Source: CAG-791 sp963658695
GTDB taxonomy: Bacteria > Bacillota > Clostridia > Lachnospirales > Lachnospiraceae
NCBI GenBank assembly: GCA_963658695.1
Contig: CAVKRN010000017.1
Coordinates: 1-37,395, forward strand
DNA: 37,395 nt
Direction of reading: 5' to 3'
Positions 7,855 through 16,702 of the stretch are shown piece after piece. Positions within the stretch are counted from its first letter, which is position 1. Each line of letters starts with the position of its first letter. A program made the position numbers and the translations under genes. Under the pieces are notes generated by a model. It did no database searches and was not told the DNA's origin. It saw only the letters and a program-made list of their open reading frames with translations.

Positions 7855-8760
7855 TTAATCCAGGATGAACTTATGAATGTCGTATCCCACTATCTCCGTT
7901 TCACTGATAAAGACCTCCTCCAGTGTGAGCGGAAGAATTTCAAAAAACACCATACTAACGCAGCGGAAATGCTGTTCGACTTCCTCACGGCTTCCGCGGA
8001 TAACCAATGTGGAAAGTCGTCCCCGGTTTTCCTCCCGGATGACCTTCAGATCGCCAAGCGCGGTCAACTTGTCCTCCTCCGAAGTAAACACACATTGCAC
8101 CTTCTGAACGGAATTCTTCATCTCTTCCATATCTTTGGAGAGCAGTACACCGCCCTGATGAAGGAGTCCCACGTGATCACAGATGTCTTCAATTTCGCGA
8201 AGATTATGTGAAGAAATCACCGGTGTCAGGCCACGATCCTCCATATCCTTTGCAAAAAGGCTCTTAACTGCCTGCCGCATCACCGGATCCAGACCGTCAA
8301 AGGTCTCATCACAAAGAAGGTACTTCGTTCCGGCGCATAACCCCAGAATCAGGGAAAGCTGCTTCTTCATTCCCTTAGAAAACGACGCAATCTTCCGTTC
8401 CGTATCCAGGCCGAAATCCTTCATCATCCTTCCAAAGCGGTACGCGGAAAAGTCCGGATAGAGCTCTGCAAAATAACGGCTCATGTCCTCCCCATTCGCA
8501 TTGGGAAAGAAATAAAAATCGTTGGGAATAAAGAAAATGTTCCGTTTCATTCCCGCATTGTCATAAATCGGTTCCTTTTCAATGCAGATGGTTCCCTCAT
8601 CCTGCTTCATAACACCAGCCAGCATCCGAAGAAGGGTACTCTTTCCGGCGCCATTGGTCCCAAGAAGGCCAAAGACCTGCTTGTCCTCCATTCGGATGGA
8701 CACATGGTTTACCGCAACGCAGTCTTCAAATGCCTTGGTCAGATTCATTGTCTCGATCAT
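7855..8760 (-). CDS. ABC transporter ATP-binding protein
   Basis: This is the 301-residue nucleotide-binding subunit that powers the adjacent permease. The Walker A motif GTNGAGKST is at residues 34-42. Walker B is LLCDE (Asp151, Glu152), the D-loop is FDGLD, and the switch His is His185 (SSHN). The signature motif is divergent: FSKGM at about 127-131 in place of the common LSGGQ. That is usual in the ABC-2 drug/bacteriocin exporter branch. Its ATG overlaps the stop codon of the GntR gene (ATGA), so translation is coupled. Confidence 0.9.
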   Translation of the reverse strand: MIETMNLTKAFEDCVAVNHVSIRMEDKQVFGLLGTNGAGKSTLLRMLAGVMKQDEGTICIEKEPIYDNAGMKRNIFFIPNDFYFFPNANGEDMSRYFAELYPDFSAYRFGRMMKDFGLDTERKIASFSKGMKKQLSLILGLCAGTKYLLCDETFDGLDPVMRQAVKSLFAKDMEDRGLTPVISSHNLREIEDICDHVGLLHQGGVLLSKDMEEMKNSVQKVQCVFTSEEDKLTALGDLKVIREENRGRLSTLVIRGSREEVEQHFRCVSMVFFEILPLTLEEVFISETEIVGYDIHKFILD

Positions 8761-9116
8761 TGTGCCAGCTCACCCGCCTTTCGATATAACTCCTCCCGGT
8801 CCAGTCCCAGCTCATCCGCTTCCCTCAGAAGCTGTGCCAGCTTCCCGGCCAAATCCTTCTTTTTATTCTCCATCAGCTCTTGTCCTCCGCTGACGTAATT
8901 GCCCTTTCCCTTCACGGTATACAAAAAGCCCTGCCGTTCGAGCTCCGCATATGCCTTCTGTACGGTGTTCGGGTTGGTGGACAGCTCCATTGCAAGCGAA
9001 CGCACCGATGGCATCTGCTCACCCGCCTCCAGCACGCCTTTGAGGATCAGGGTTTTGTATCGTTCCGAGATCTGCTCGTAAATCGGTCTCGAATCCCGAT
9101 AATCGATCAAATCCAT
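8757..9116 (-). CDS. GntR-family (YtrA subfamily) transcriptional regulator
   Basis: This small 119-residue regulator has an N-terminal winged helix-turn-helix (about residues 10-75, including SVRSLAMELSTNPNTVQKAY) and a short C-terminal helical part. That size and layout are typical of the YtrA subfamily, which lacks a large ligand domain. It is the first gene of the ABC operon and very likely represses it. The ATG at 9116 has AGGAAGGAGC upstream. The longer reading frame upstream includes the promoter and is rejected. Confidence 0.9.
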   Translation of the reverse strand: MDLIDYRDSRPIYEQISERYKTLILKGVLEAGEQMPSVRSLAMELSTNPNTVQKAYAELERQGFLYTVKGKGNYVSGGQELMENKKKDLAGKLAQLLREADELGLDREELYRKAGELAQ

Positions 9117-9130
9117 GACGGCTCCTTCCT

Positions 9131-9192
9131 GTGTACACTGTATTAGTCTTGATGGTACAGTAACTATACCACGGTGCTCATCGGAATGTAAA
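9131..9192 (-). promoter_or_regulatory. Promoter and operator of the GntR-ABC operon
   Basis: On the minus strand, TTTACA (9187-9192), an 18-base spacer and TATAGT (9163-9168) form a sigma-A-type promoter. A near-perfect 19-bp palindrome TGGTACAGT-A-ACTATACCA (9153-9171) covers the -10 box. A second short palindrome, GTGTACAC, lies at 9131-9138. Placement over the -10 box suggests autorepression by the adjacent GntR protein. Confidence 0.7.
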
Positions 9193-9222
9193 GAAGGATT
9201 CACTATTTCTCATCTACCTCAG

Positions 9223-9249
9223 GGAAATGCTGATTAAATCAGCATTTCC
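9223..9249 (-). terminator. 27-bp palindrome overlapping the dprA stop codon
   Basis: GGAAATGCTGATT and its exact complement AATCAGCATTTCC flank a single central A. The dprA stop codon lies within the right arm. No long T-run follows on the minus strand, so it may be a weak terminator, an mRNA 3'-end stabiliser or a protein site. Confidence 0.4.
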
Positions 9250-10435
9250 TTTCTAAATGAGTCGCAGTGACGTACTGGCCCACACGGATTTCCTTCACGC
9301 ACCCCCGTAGCGTCAAGTGCGTGAGTTCCTTCATCATCTCTCGGAACGGAACCTCCCGGCGGACAATATGTGAAACTTCCGGTGCAATGCTGTCAAGACT
9401 TCGCGGCTCCGCAAAATCCAGACATTCCAGTATCGCCCGGGCAACGGCGGACTCCGTCCCGGCAAGCGCTTCAAAATCAAAGGTCATTTGCGTATATCCT
9501 ATCCCCGTATCCTGCGCCGATTCCTCTGCCTCCCGAAGACCCAGCGCCTCCAAAATCAGCTCCGGGGATAGCGCAATTCCGGCGCCCTGCCGGATCAGGC
9601 GATTGCAGCCGGTGCTGTTGCGGTCGGTTCTTCTGCCGGGAAGCGCCCACACATCTTTCCCCTGTTCCAATGCACGATCAACCGTAATGAGCGTGCCTGA
9701 CTGTTCTCTTGCCTCAATGACCAGTATGATATCGGACAGACCGCTGATAATCCGGTTTCTGGAAGGAAAAAAGTTGCTCTGCGGCGCCAGGCCCGGCCGG
9801 TACTCGGAAAGGAGTCCACCTCTGTCCGTCAATGCCTCATACAGATCTTTATTCTCCCTTGGATAGCAGATGTCCACGCCGCCGCCAAGAACCGCATAGG
9901 AATTGTCCGACGTATCCAGTGCGCCTCTTCCTGCAACACCATCCACGCCCCTTGCCATACCGGAAATAATTTGGACACCTTCCCTGGCAAGCTCGGCTGC
10001 AAAGATCCTCGCCTGTTCCCTTCCATAGGGAGAGGCCATCCGTGTTCCCACAATTCCGACCGCTGCGCACTCCGCCTTCGGAAGCCTCCCCTTTACATAC
10101 AGGCCAAACGGCGGATCCTCTATCGAAAGAAGACGGGCCGGGTATTCGGCTTCTCCCATCCAGACATAGCGAATTCCTTTGTCCTCCATAACCTGCAGCT
10201 TTTCCCGCGGCGACTGTCCCCGATTCGTCGCAAGTGCTCTGGCCTCGCATATTCTTTCTATTTTCAGTGCACGGATTCCGCAGACCTCCCCCAGGTAGGA
10301 TTCCAGCTCCCCCTCGCGCATTCGATACAGCTCCTCTGCAAAATCCATTCGCCTTCCGGCTGTTTCCCACAGCTCTCGAAGCGTTGCATTGCCAATGCCG
10401 TTAATTCCTGCCAGCCACACATCATACTCTGTCAT
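9239..10435 (-). CDS. dprA: DNA-processing protein DprA
   Basis: DprA loads RecA onto incoming single-stranded DNA in natural transformation and is also kept in many species not known to be competent. The 398-residue protein has an N-terminal helical region. The Rossmann-like core carries VGIVGTRMASPYG, SGMARGVDGVA and VLGGGVDICYPREN, followed by a C-terminal winged-helix region (about residues 325-390). The ATG has AAGGGGAAG upstream and starts 12 bases after the comM stop codon, so the two genes are co-transcribed. Confidence 0.93.
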   Translation of the reverse strand: MTEYDVWLAGINGIGNATLRELWETAGRRMDFAEELYRMREGELESYLGEVCGIRALKIERICEARALATNRGQSPREKLQVMEDKGIRYVWMGEAEYPARLLSIEDPPFGLYVKGRLPKAECAAVGIVGTRMASPYGREQARIFAAELAREGVQIISGMARGVDGVAGRGALDTSDNSYAVLGGGVDICYPRENKDLYEALTDRGGLLSEYRPGLAPQSNFFPSRNRIISGLSDIILVIEAREQSGTLITVDRALEQGKDVWALPGRRTDRNSTGCNRLIRQGAGIALSPELILEALGLREAEESAQDTGIGYTQMTFDFEALAGTESAVARAILECLDFAEPRSLDSIAPEVSHIVRREVPFREMMKELTHLTLRGCVKEIRVGQYVTATHLERKC

Positions 10436-10447
10436 ATTCTTCCCCTT

Positions 10448-12013
10448 TTACGGCAGCATCCCCTCCTTGCCCGGCTGCCCTCGATCCGCGCATCGGTAAC
10501 CGACCGCCTCTGCCAGGTGATCCTCTGTAACGTTTTCCTGACCGTCCAGATCCGCTATGGTCCGTGCCGTCTTCAGAATCCGGTGATAGGCCCTTGCGGA
10601 CAGATTCATCTTCCGGAAAATTTCCTTTACAAAAAGCTTCTCCCTGCGCCCCAGCTCGCAGTAATGCTCCGTCTGCACAGCATTCATCTCGGCGTTAAAG
10701 CAAATACTTTCTTCAACAAAGCGCTCCTTTTGACGTTCATGAGCGGCTATCACCCGGCTGCGAATGGCTGCACTTGGCTCCGCCTCCTTCCTCTGCAAAA
10801 GCGATTCCACCGGAACCCGCGGCGCATCCACCGTCAGATCAATCCTGTCCAGAATCGGTCCGGGCATGCGCCCCTGATACCGCAGAATTTCCGCTCGTGT
10901 GCAGCTGCATTTGCTGTCAGGATAGTACCCACAGGGACAGGGATTGGCTGCCGCAACGAACATGAAGCGTGCCGGAAAATCATAATTCCCCGTGCTGCGT
11001 GAAATGATGATGTGCTGATCCTCCAAAGGCTGCCGCAATAGATTCAGATTCTCCCTCCCAAATTCCGGCAGCTCGTCCAGAAAAAGAACGCCCCGATGCG
11101 CCAGAGAGATCATTCCCGGCTTTGGATTCACACCGCCGCCCACCAGCGCCTGCTGCGTAATGGAATGATGCGGTGCCATAAACGGCCGCATATGGATGAG
11201 AGGGGTTTCCGGTTTCAGCTCGCCGGCGATGCTGTAGATGGCCGACACCTCCAGACACTCCTCCCTGGTAAGCGGCGGAAGAATCCCCGGAAGGCACTTG
11301 GCCATCATGGATTTCCCTGATCCCGGTGGCCCGATCATAAGTACGTTGTGGAAGCCGGCCGCAGCGATCTCCAGTGCTCTTTTTACACCGTCCTGCCCGC
11401 TTATATTGCTGTAGTCCGCTCCGCCGGAACCTGTCCCATCCTTCACCATCTGCAGAAGATTCTGCGCAGGAAACGGCGGATAGATCACATCCCGCTCGTT
11501 CTCAGAAAGCCGAAGATAGGAAATCACTTCCTCCAGATTCCGCAGACCAATCACCTTTACCGTTCCAAGCGCTGCCGCCTCCCGTGCATTTTCCGCCGGC
11601 AAGAGGACGGTATCGATTCCCTCTGCCAGTGCACCGCGCACGATCGGCAATACTCCACGCACCGGTGTCAGCTCCGCATCCAGGGACAATCCGCCCAGAA
11701 TCAATATTCCCGCTGCCGCATCCGGCTCAATTTCCTCCATAGCTTCCAACAGTCCAACCGCAACCGGAAGGTCTGCGATCAAATCCCTCTTGGGAATCTC
11801 TGCCGGCGAAAAGTTCACCGTAATCCGCCGGGGTGGTAAATGAATCCCCGTATTCTTTAAAGCCACGCGAACACGCTCCTGTGCCTCCCGCACCTGCGCC
11901 GAAACAAAGCCCACCATGGAAAACGTGGGCAGACCATCCGATATGTCCGTCTCAATGCGCAAAAGATAGCTCTGCACGCCATGCACAGCTCCAGACAAAA
12001 CACTACTAAACAT
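10448..12013 (-). CDS. comM: ComM/YifB-family AAA+ ATPase (Mg-chelatase-like)
   Basis: This 521-residue protein belongs to the family in which Vibrio/Haemophilus ComM is a hexameric helicase promoting branch migration during transformation. The N-terminal domain (1-170) resembles the Lon protease C-terminal fold. The AAA+ domain has Walker A GPPGSGKS near residue 230 and Walker B LFLDELPEF. A cysteine cluster CPCGYYPDSKCSC follows, then a C-terminal helical domain. Pairing with dprA fits a role in recombination of incoming DNA. GGGG precedes the ATG. Confidence 0.92.
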   Translation of the reverse strand: MFSSVLSGAVHGVQSYLLRIETDISDGLPTFSMVGFVSAQVREAQERVRVALKNTGIHLPPRRITVNFSPAEIPKRDLIADLPVAVGLLEAMEEIEPDAAAGILILGGLSLDAELTPVRGVLPIVRGALAEGIDTVLLPAENAREAAALGTVKVIGLRNLEEVISYLRLSENERDVIYPPFPAQNLLQMVKDGTGSGGADYSNISGQDGVKRALEIAAAGFHNVLMIGPPGSGKSMMAKCLPGILPPLTREECLEVSAIYSIAGELKPETPLIHMRPFMAPHHSITQQALVGGGVNPKPGMISLAHRGVLFLDELPEFGRENLNLLRQPLEDQHIIISRSTGNYDFPARFMFVAAANPCPCGYYPDSKCSCTRAEILRYQGRMPGPILDRIDLTVDAPRVPVESLLQRKEAEPSAAIRSRVIAAHERQKERFVEESICFNAEMNAVQTEHYCELGRREKLFVKEIFRKMNLSARAYHRILKTARTIADLDGQENVTEDHLAEAVGYRCADRGQPGKEGMLP

Positions 12014-12088
12014 TGTCTTTGTTCCCCTTATTCTGTTCGTGTAATGAGTAATACTGGTGAAAGGGCTTCCCTGAACAGGGATAGAAAA

Positions 12089-12115
12089 AGCCCGGCAGCA
12101 GAATGCTGCCGGGCT
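12089..12115 (-). terminator. Rho-independent terminator after the lysozyme gene
   Basis: AGCCCGGCAGCA and TGCTGCCGGGCT form a perfect 12-bp GC-rich stem with a three-base loop. On the minus strand it is followed by TTTTT. It closes the lysozyme transcript ahead of comM. Confidence 0.88.
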
Positions 12116-12242
12116 CTATTGTACTGAATGAAACCGGAATCGGACAAATAGAAAATAAGGCACGGTTCTTGTGCATGTTGGCTAATGGCTACTGTTCGGT
12201 GCTTCCTTTGCCATGTATCTGCAATCCCTTCAAGAAAACCAT

Positions 12243-13517
12243 TTAATCAGGAATCACGATCGCAAGCTGTGCTGCGTCGCTGGCCGCCTTAGCTGTTGCT
12301 GCTGCCTGCGCCTGGGCAGTTGTCTGAGCCGCCGCCGTCTGGGCTGCTGCCTGAAGTGTAGCTGCGGTCTTCTGCGCATCGGTCGCTGCTGTCTGGGCCT
12401 GCTGAAGCTGGAGCGCTGCCGCCGCCTGCGCCGTCAGATTCTCCTGCGTCGGAAGTGCTGCCGCGGTTGCTGCTGCCGTCTGCGCCGTCACAGCCGCCTG
12501 TTCAAACTGTGCCTGCAGTGCCTGGGCCTGCGTCGCCGCTGCCGTTGCCTGCTGCTCTGCTGCCGCCTGCGTCGTCTGGCACTGCACAAGGAGCGCCGCC
12601 TGCTGATCCGAAACCGCCTTGAGCTGCGCCGCCTGCGCCTGCTGCGCTGCCGTGATCATGACGACATGACCATCCTTACACATACGGATGATATTGTTCT
12701 GGGCATCAGTGATCGTCTGGTTCTTGACCATCGCTCCTGTCCCGTCAAAGAAATACTGCAATCCGCCAATGGTCTGCATACCGAACTGCTTCCGGTAGTT
12801 GACAAAATAATAGGTGGCACCGTTTTGCGTGGAAAGTCCGTTGGCAGGAATTGCCGTGAAATAGTCCTTGAGAACATAATCCATATCACAATTTCCTGCA
12901 ATACCTGCTACGCTTCCGCTGGAGGAATACTGCCACATGGTGCCGGGAAATCCCATTGCACTGCTGTAATTCGCCACCCAGTGATCCCAGGCGGTTGCCC
13001 CCATTCTCTCGGTAAACCAGTTTTTGTAGCTGTAAACCATCGGATGATACCCGGCTGCATAAACCACTGAGCAAAAGGTATTGGCAATCGACTGCAGCTG
13101 CGCCGGTGTCAAGCTCTTCTGGGAAGAGTCTTCCAGATCGATGGCCACCGGAAATGAAATCGGCAGCGCTGCCATCGCCGATACTGCCAGCTGCGCATCT
13201 GCTGCCGCCTCTGTATCATTCAATGCATAGGAATACACATAGGCACCGACACGAATTCCTGCCGCATTGGCCGCCACAACATTCTGTGTGAATTTAGAAT
13301 CCAGTCCGTACTTAATATTGCCGATGCGAATCATGGCAAACTTCACACCGCTGGCTGCCACTGCATTCCAGTCGATATTCCCCTGATACGAGCTGACATC
13401 AATGCCGGAGACTGCTGCTGCCTGTGCCTTGGCTGTCCCCGCCGGTGTCAATGCAAGAAGGCAGGCAGCGGCAGCCGCCACCAGAAATGCTTTTACCGAT
13501 GTCTTGATACGTCCCAT
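12243..13517 (-). CDS. Secreted GH25 lysozyme (muramidase) with Ala/Gln/Thr-rich tail
   Basis: The protein probably cleaves the beta-1,4 bond between MurNAc and GlcNAc in peptidoglycan. The 424-residue precursor has a signal peptide (about 1-31, ending AKAQA). A GH25 domain (about 36-220) carries the expected acidic residues: Asp40 in GIDVSSYQG, Asp127 and Glu129 in AIDLED, and Asp211 near the WQYSSSG strand. Residues 233-268 form one YG-type wall-binding-like repeat (YYFVNYRKQFG, LQYFFDGTGAMV). From about 289 to 419 the sequence is almost only Ala, Gln and Thr with heptad-like spacing. No sortase motif is seen. It has its own promoter and terminator. The role of the tail is unknown. Confidence 0.88.
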   Translation of the reverse strand: MGRIKTSVKAFLVAAAAACLLALTPAGTAKAQAAAVSGIDVSSYQGNIDWNAVAASGVKFAMIRIGNIKYGLDSKFTQNVVAANAAGIRVGAYVYSYALNDTEAAADAQLAVSAMAALPISFPVAIDLEDSSQKSLTPAQLQSIANTFCSVVYAAGYHPMVYSYKNWFTERMGATAWDHWVANYSSAMGFPGTMWQYSSSGSVAGIAGNCDMDYVLKDYFTAIPANGLSTQNGATYYFVNYRKQFGMQTIGGLQYFFDGTGAMVKNQTITDAQNNIIRMCKDGHVVMITAAQQAQAAQLKAVSDQQAALLVQCQTTQAAAEQQATAAATQAQALQAQFEQAAVTAQTAAATAAALPTQENLTAQAAAALQLQQAQTAATDAQKTAATLQAAAQTAAAQTTAQAQAAATAKAASDAAQLAIVIPD

Positions 13518-13574
13518 TTTCCCTCTTTCTGCCGCGCCTTGCCGGCGGCATATTCTGTTAACATAATCTTTTTC

Positions 13575-13603
13575 ATTGTAGCAACCATCTGCAGGCGTGG
13601 CAA
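13575..13603 (-). promoter_or_regulatory. Promoter of the GH25 lysozyme gene
   Basis: On the minus strand TTGCCA (13598-13603), a 17-base spacer and TACAAT (13575-13580) form a good sigma-A promoter. The start codon lies about 58 bases downstream of the -10 box. Confidence 0.65.
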
Positions 13604-13637
13604 GCCAAGCGACAGAGTAGGCATCTGTACAATAATG

Positions 13638-14864
13638 CTACAACAGAAAATCCGCCATCACTGTATTACTGACATCCACTCCGGCATCGGTCAGGAAAAC
13701 GCGTCCGCGCTCCCTGCGCAAAAGGCCCAGCCCCTGATACCGGCCAAGCACCGCCTCGTACACTGTCTCCATCGATACTCCGAACCGTCTCTGAAACTCC
13801 GTCAGAGAAACGCCCTCCATACGGCGAAGTCCCAGAAACATGAATTCCTCCATCTGATCTTCTACGGACAGTCTCTCCCTATCCTCATACAGTACCGAAT
13901 CGGCATCCTCCTGCCAGGGCATTTGCAGCAGCTCTTCCAAATTTTCCACCCGCTCCAGTCGCTCGCAATATGCCTCCATGTCCCTGGTATGACTCCAGCG
14001 AATTCCCTGCCAATAGGAGGCAGCGCCGGTCCCAAAGCCCAGATACGGATGTCCCGTCCAGTATCCGCTGTTATGCCTGCTCTCAAAACCTTCTCTGGCA
14101 TAGTTCGAGATCTCATACCGATGATACCCATGCTCCGCCAGATACTCCTTCGTCCGGTGATACATGTCCCGGTCCAATGTCTCCTCCGGCAGCGGGGGCA
14201 GAGTCCCCTCTTCTGCCATCCGATATAATTCGGTTCCTTCCTCCAGAATCAGGCTATAGGCCGACACATGCTCCGGTCCCAGTGCCACCGCCTCTGAAAG
14301 CGAATTCATCCACGCATCCATCGTCTGTCCCGGAAGTGCCGACATCAGATCCAGGCTGATATTCGTAAATCCCGCCTCCCGCGCCTGATAGAAGCATTCC
14401 CTTGCCTGCCTGCTGCTGTGAATCCTTCCCAGGAGCCGCAGCTCCTCATCCCGAAAGGATTGCACGCCGATGGACAGACGGTTTACTCCCGCCGTGCGGA
14501 AGTCACAAAGAGCCTGAGAGTCCGCCGTTCCCGGGTTGCATTCCATCGTGATTTCCGCATCCGGCAGCACATCATACCAGACCCGAACCAAATCCAGCAG
14601 CTCCTGTACCTCTTCGCCAGCCAATAAAGATGGCGTTCCGCCTCCCAAAAAGATTGTGTCCACCAAAAGTCTTCCGGCAGCCCCCTCCTTTTCGATGCCT
14701 TCCGCCGTTTTCCAAAGCTCGGTTTCCAGTGCACGCAGGTAGCGCCTTCGCTGCGGCCATCCTGCAGGTCCGGACAGAAAATCACAGTACCTGCATTTAC
14801 GGACACAAAAAGGAAAATGCAGATACAGGCTCACCGCCTGCTCCGCATTTTCACGCACACTCAC
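13638..14864 (-). CDS. hemW: Radical SAM heme chaperone HemW
   Basis: HemW-family proteins are related to coproporphyrinogen dehydrogenase HemN but act in heme handling; true HemN activity is unlikely. The 408-residue protein has the radical SAM cluster motif CVRKCRYC (Cys20, Cys24, Cys27), GGGTPS at 74-79 for SAM binding, and the HNxxYW motif HNSGYW at 264-269 that marks HemW. The start is GTG at 14864 with GGGAG seven bases upstream, overlapping the lepA stop (GTGA). lepA followed by hemW is a widely conserved order. Confidence 0.92.
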   Translation of the reverse strand: MSVRENAEQAVSLYLHFPFCVRKCRYCDFLSGPAGWPQRRRYLRALETELWKTAEGIEKEGAAGRLLVDTIFLGGGTPSLLAGEEVQELLDLVRVWYDVLPDAEITMECNPGTADSQALCDFRTAGVNRLSIGVQSFRDEELRLLGRIHSSRQARECFYQAREAGFTNISLDLMSALPGQTMDAWMNSLSEAVALGPEHVSAYSLILEEGTELYRMAEEGTLPPLPEETLDRDMYHRTKEYLAEHGYHRYEISNYAREGFESRHNSGYWTGHPYLGFGTGAASYWQGIRWSHTRDMEAYCERLERVENLEELLQMPWQEDADSVLYEDRERLSVEDQMEEFMFLGLRRMEGVSLTEFQRRFGVSMETVYEAVLGRYQGLGLLRRERGRVFLTDAGVDVSNTVMADFLL

Positions 14865-16702
14865 TGCTCGTCTCCCAGCTTCAGCACATTCATGAAGGCT
14901 TCCTTGGGGATCTCGACATTGCCCACCATCTGCATCCGCTTCTTGCCTTCCTTCTGCTTTTCCAGGAGCTTCTTCTTACGCGACACATCGCCGCCGTAGC
15001 ACTTAGCAAGAACGTCCTTGCGATATGCACGAACCGTCTCTCTCGCGATTACACGTCCGCCCACCGCTGCCTGGATCGGCACCTCGAACAGCTGACGCGG
15101 AATCTCATCCTTAAGCTTCTCACACATCTTCCGTCCGCGTTCGTAGGCCCCTGCCTCGTGCACAATAAACGACAGCGCATCCACCGGTTCCTTATTCACA
15201 AGGATATCCAGCTTCACCAGTTTCGACACCGCATAGCCCTTCAGCTCATAATCGAAGGACGCATAGCCGCGGGATCTCGACTTTAGTGCATCGAAGAAAT
15301 CGTAAATAATTTCATTCAGCGGCAGCTCATACTTAAGCACTGCCCGGGTCGTTTCGATATAGTCGGTCGACAGATATACGCCGCGCCGTTCCTGGCACAG
15401 CTGCATGATTGCCCCCAGATACTCGGTGGTCACCATAATCTCCGCCGATACAATGGGCTCCTCCATGTGCTCGATTTCGGAGGGGTCCGGCAGATTGGCC
15501 GGATTGGTGAGCTCCATCATGGTGCCGTCGGTCCGATAAATGCGATAGACAACGCCAGGTGCAGTCGAAATGATATCCAGATCGTATTCCCGTTCCAGCC
15601 GTTCCAGAACAACCTCCATGTGGAGGAGACCTAAGAATCCGCAGCGGAAGCCAAAGCCCAGTGCCAGCGAGGTCTCCGGCTCATAGGAAAGACTGGCATC
15701 GGAGAGCTGGAATTTTTCCAGTGCATCCTTTAAATCCGGATACTTGGAGGTATCCTGCGGATAGATGCCGGCAAAGACCATGGCCTGCGCCTTCTTGTAA
15801 CCGGGGAGCGGCTCACTGCACGGAACCATTGCATTGGTCACGGTGTCGCCGACACGCGCATCGCGGATGTTCTTGATGGATGCGGTAAAATATCCGACCA
15901 TGCCTGCCGAGAGCTCACTGCAGGGGATGAAGCGTCCAGGGCCAAAATAGCCCACCTCGACCACATCCTCCTCCGCTCCGCTTGCCATAAAGCGGACCTT
16001 TGTGCCCTTTCGGATCACGCCGTCCCGCACACGGATAAACACAATAACGCCCCGGTAGGAATCATACAGTGAGTCGAAAATCAGTGCCTTCAACGGGGCC
16101 GCCGGATCTCCTGTGGGCGCCGGAATCTTCTTCACAACGCTCTCAAGAACCTCTTTGATATTGATGCCGTTTTTAGCGGAGATTTCCGGCGCATCCATTG
16201 CCTCAATCCCGATAACATCCTCGATCTCCTGCTTGACCTCCTCCGGTCTTGCACTGGGAAGGTCAATTTTGTTGATCACCGGAAAAACATCCAGGTTGTG
16301 TTCCAACGCCAGGTATACATTCGCCATCGTCTGTGCCTGGATGCCTTGCGTTGCATCCACCACCAGAATGGCACCGTCGCAGGCGGCTAGGGAGCGGGAT
16401 ACCTCATAATTAAAGTCCACATGTCCGGGCGTATCGATCAGGTTAAAGGTATACTCCTGTCCATCCTCTGCCTGATAAATCAGACGAACCGCCTGGGACT
16501 TGATGGTAATCCCGCGTTCCCGTTCCACATCGATGTTGTCCAGAACCTGATTCTTCATTTCGCGGGCCGTCAAAACGCCCGTCAGCTCGATCATCCGGTC
16601 CGCCAGTGTCGATTTTCCATGGTCTATGTGCGCAACAATGCAGAAGTTACGTATCCTGCTCTGATCCGCGCCGGACTCTTCCATATTCTTCAAATCTGCC
16701 AT
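14861..16702 (-). CDS. lepA: Translation elongation factor 4 (LepA)
   Basis: LepA is a ribosome-associated GTPase that affects translocation and 30S biogenesis. The GTP-binding motifs are AHIDHGKST (residues 24-32), DTPGHVDF and NKID. The protein ends with the characteristic C-terminal domain (QMVGNVEIPKEAF). The ATG at 16702 was chosen because GTGAGG lies six bases upstream; the Met at 16684 is an alternative. Either way the start lies inside the 3' end of the pseudouridine synthase gene, implying coupling. The longer frame from 16768 has no ribosome site. Confidence 0.93.
   Translation of the reverse strand: MADLKNMEESGADQSRIRNFCIVAHIDHGKSTLADRMIELTGVLTAREMKNQVLDNIDVERERGITIKSQAVRLIYQAEDGQEYTFNLIDTPGHVDFNYEVSRSLAACDGAILVVDATQGIQAQTMANVYLALEHNLDVFPVINKIDLPSARPEEVKQEIEDVIGIEAMDAPEISAKNGINIKEVLESVVKKIPAPTGDPAAPLKALIFDSLYDSYRGVIVFIRVRDGVIRKGTKVRFMASGAEEDVVEVGYFGPGRFIPCSELSAGMVGYFTASIKNIRDARVGDTVTNAMVPCSEPLPGYKKAQAMVFAGIYPQDTSKYPDLKDALEKFQLSDASLSYEPETSLALGFGFRCGFLGLLHMEVVLERLEREYDLDIISTAPGVVYRIYRTDGTMMELTNPANLPDPSEIEHMEEPIVSAEIMVTTEYLGAIMQLCQERRGVYLSTDYIETTRAVLKYELPLNEIIYDFFDALKSRSRGYASFDYELKGYAVSKLVKLDILVNKEPVDALSFIVHEAGAYERGRKMCEKLKDEIPRQLFEVPIQAAVGGRVIARETVRAYRKDVLAKCYGGDVSRKKKLLEKQKEGKKRMQMVGNVEIPKEAFMNVLKLGDEQ

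Noticed and set aside
9223..9235. GGAAATGCTGATT shared with 26635-26647 near ftsZ
   Set aside because: A 13-base match within 37 kb is expected by chance, and the second site lacks the inverted partner.
12213..13070. Cys/Leu/Arg-rich open frame opposite the lysozyme tail
   Set aside because: Its composition is the complement of Ala/Gln codons on the other strand. It has no start signal or homology.
13638..14864. Oxygen-independent coproporphyrinogen dehydrogenase HemN
   Set aside because: The protein has the CxxxCxxC spacing and HNxxYW motif of HemW, and sits next to lepA as hemW usually does.
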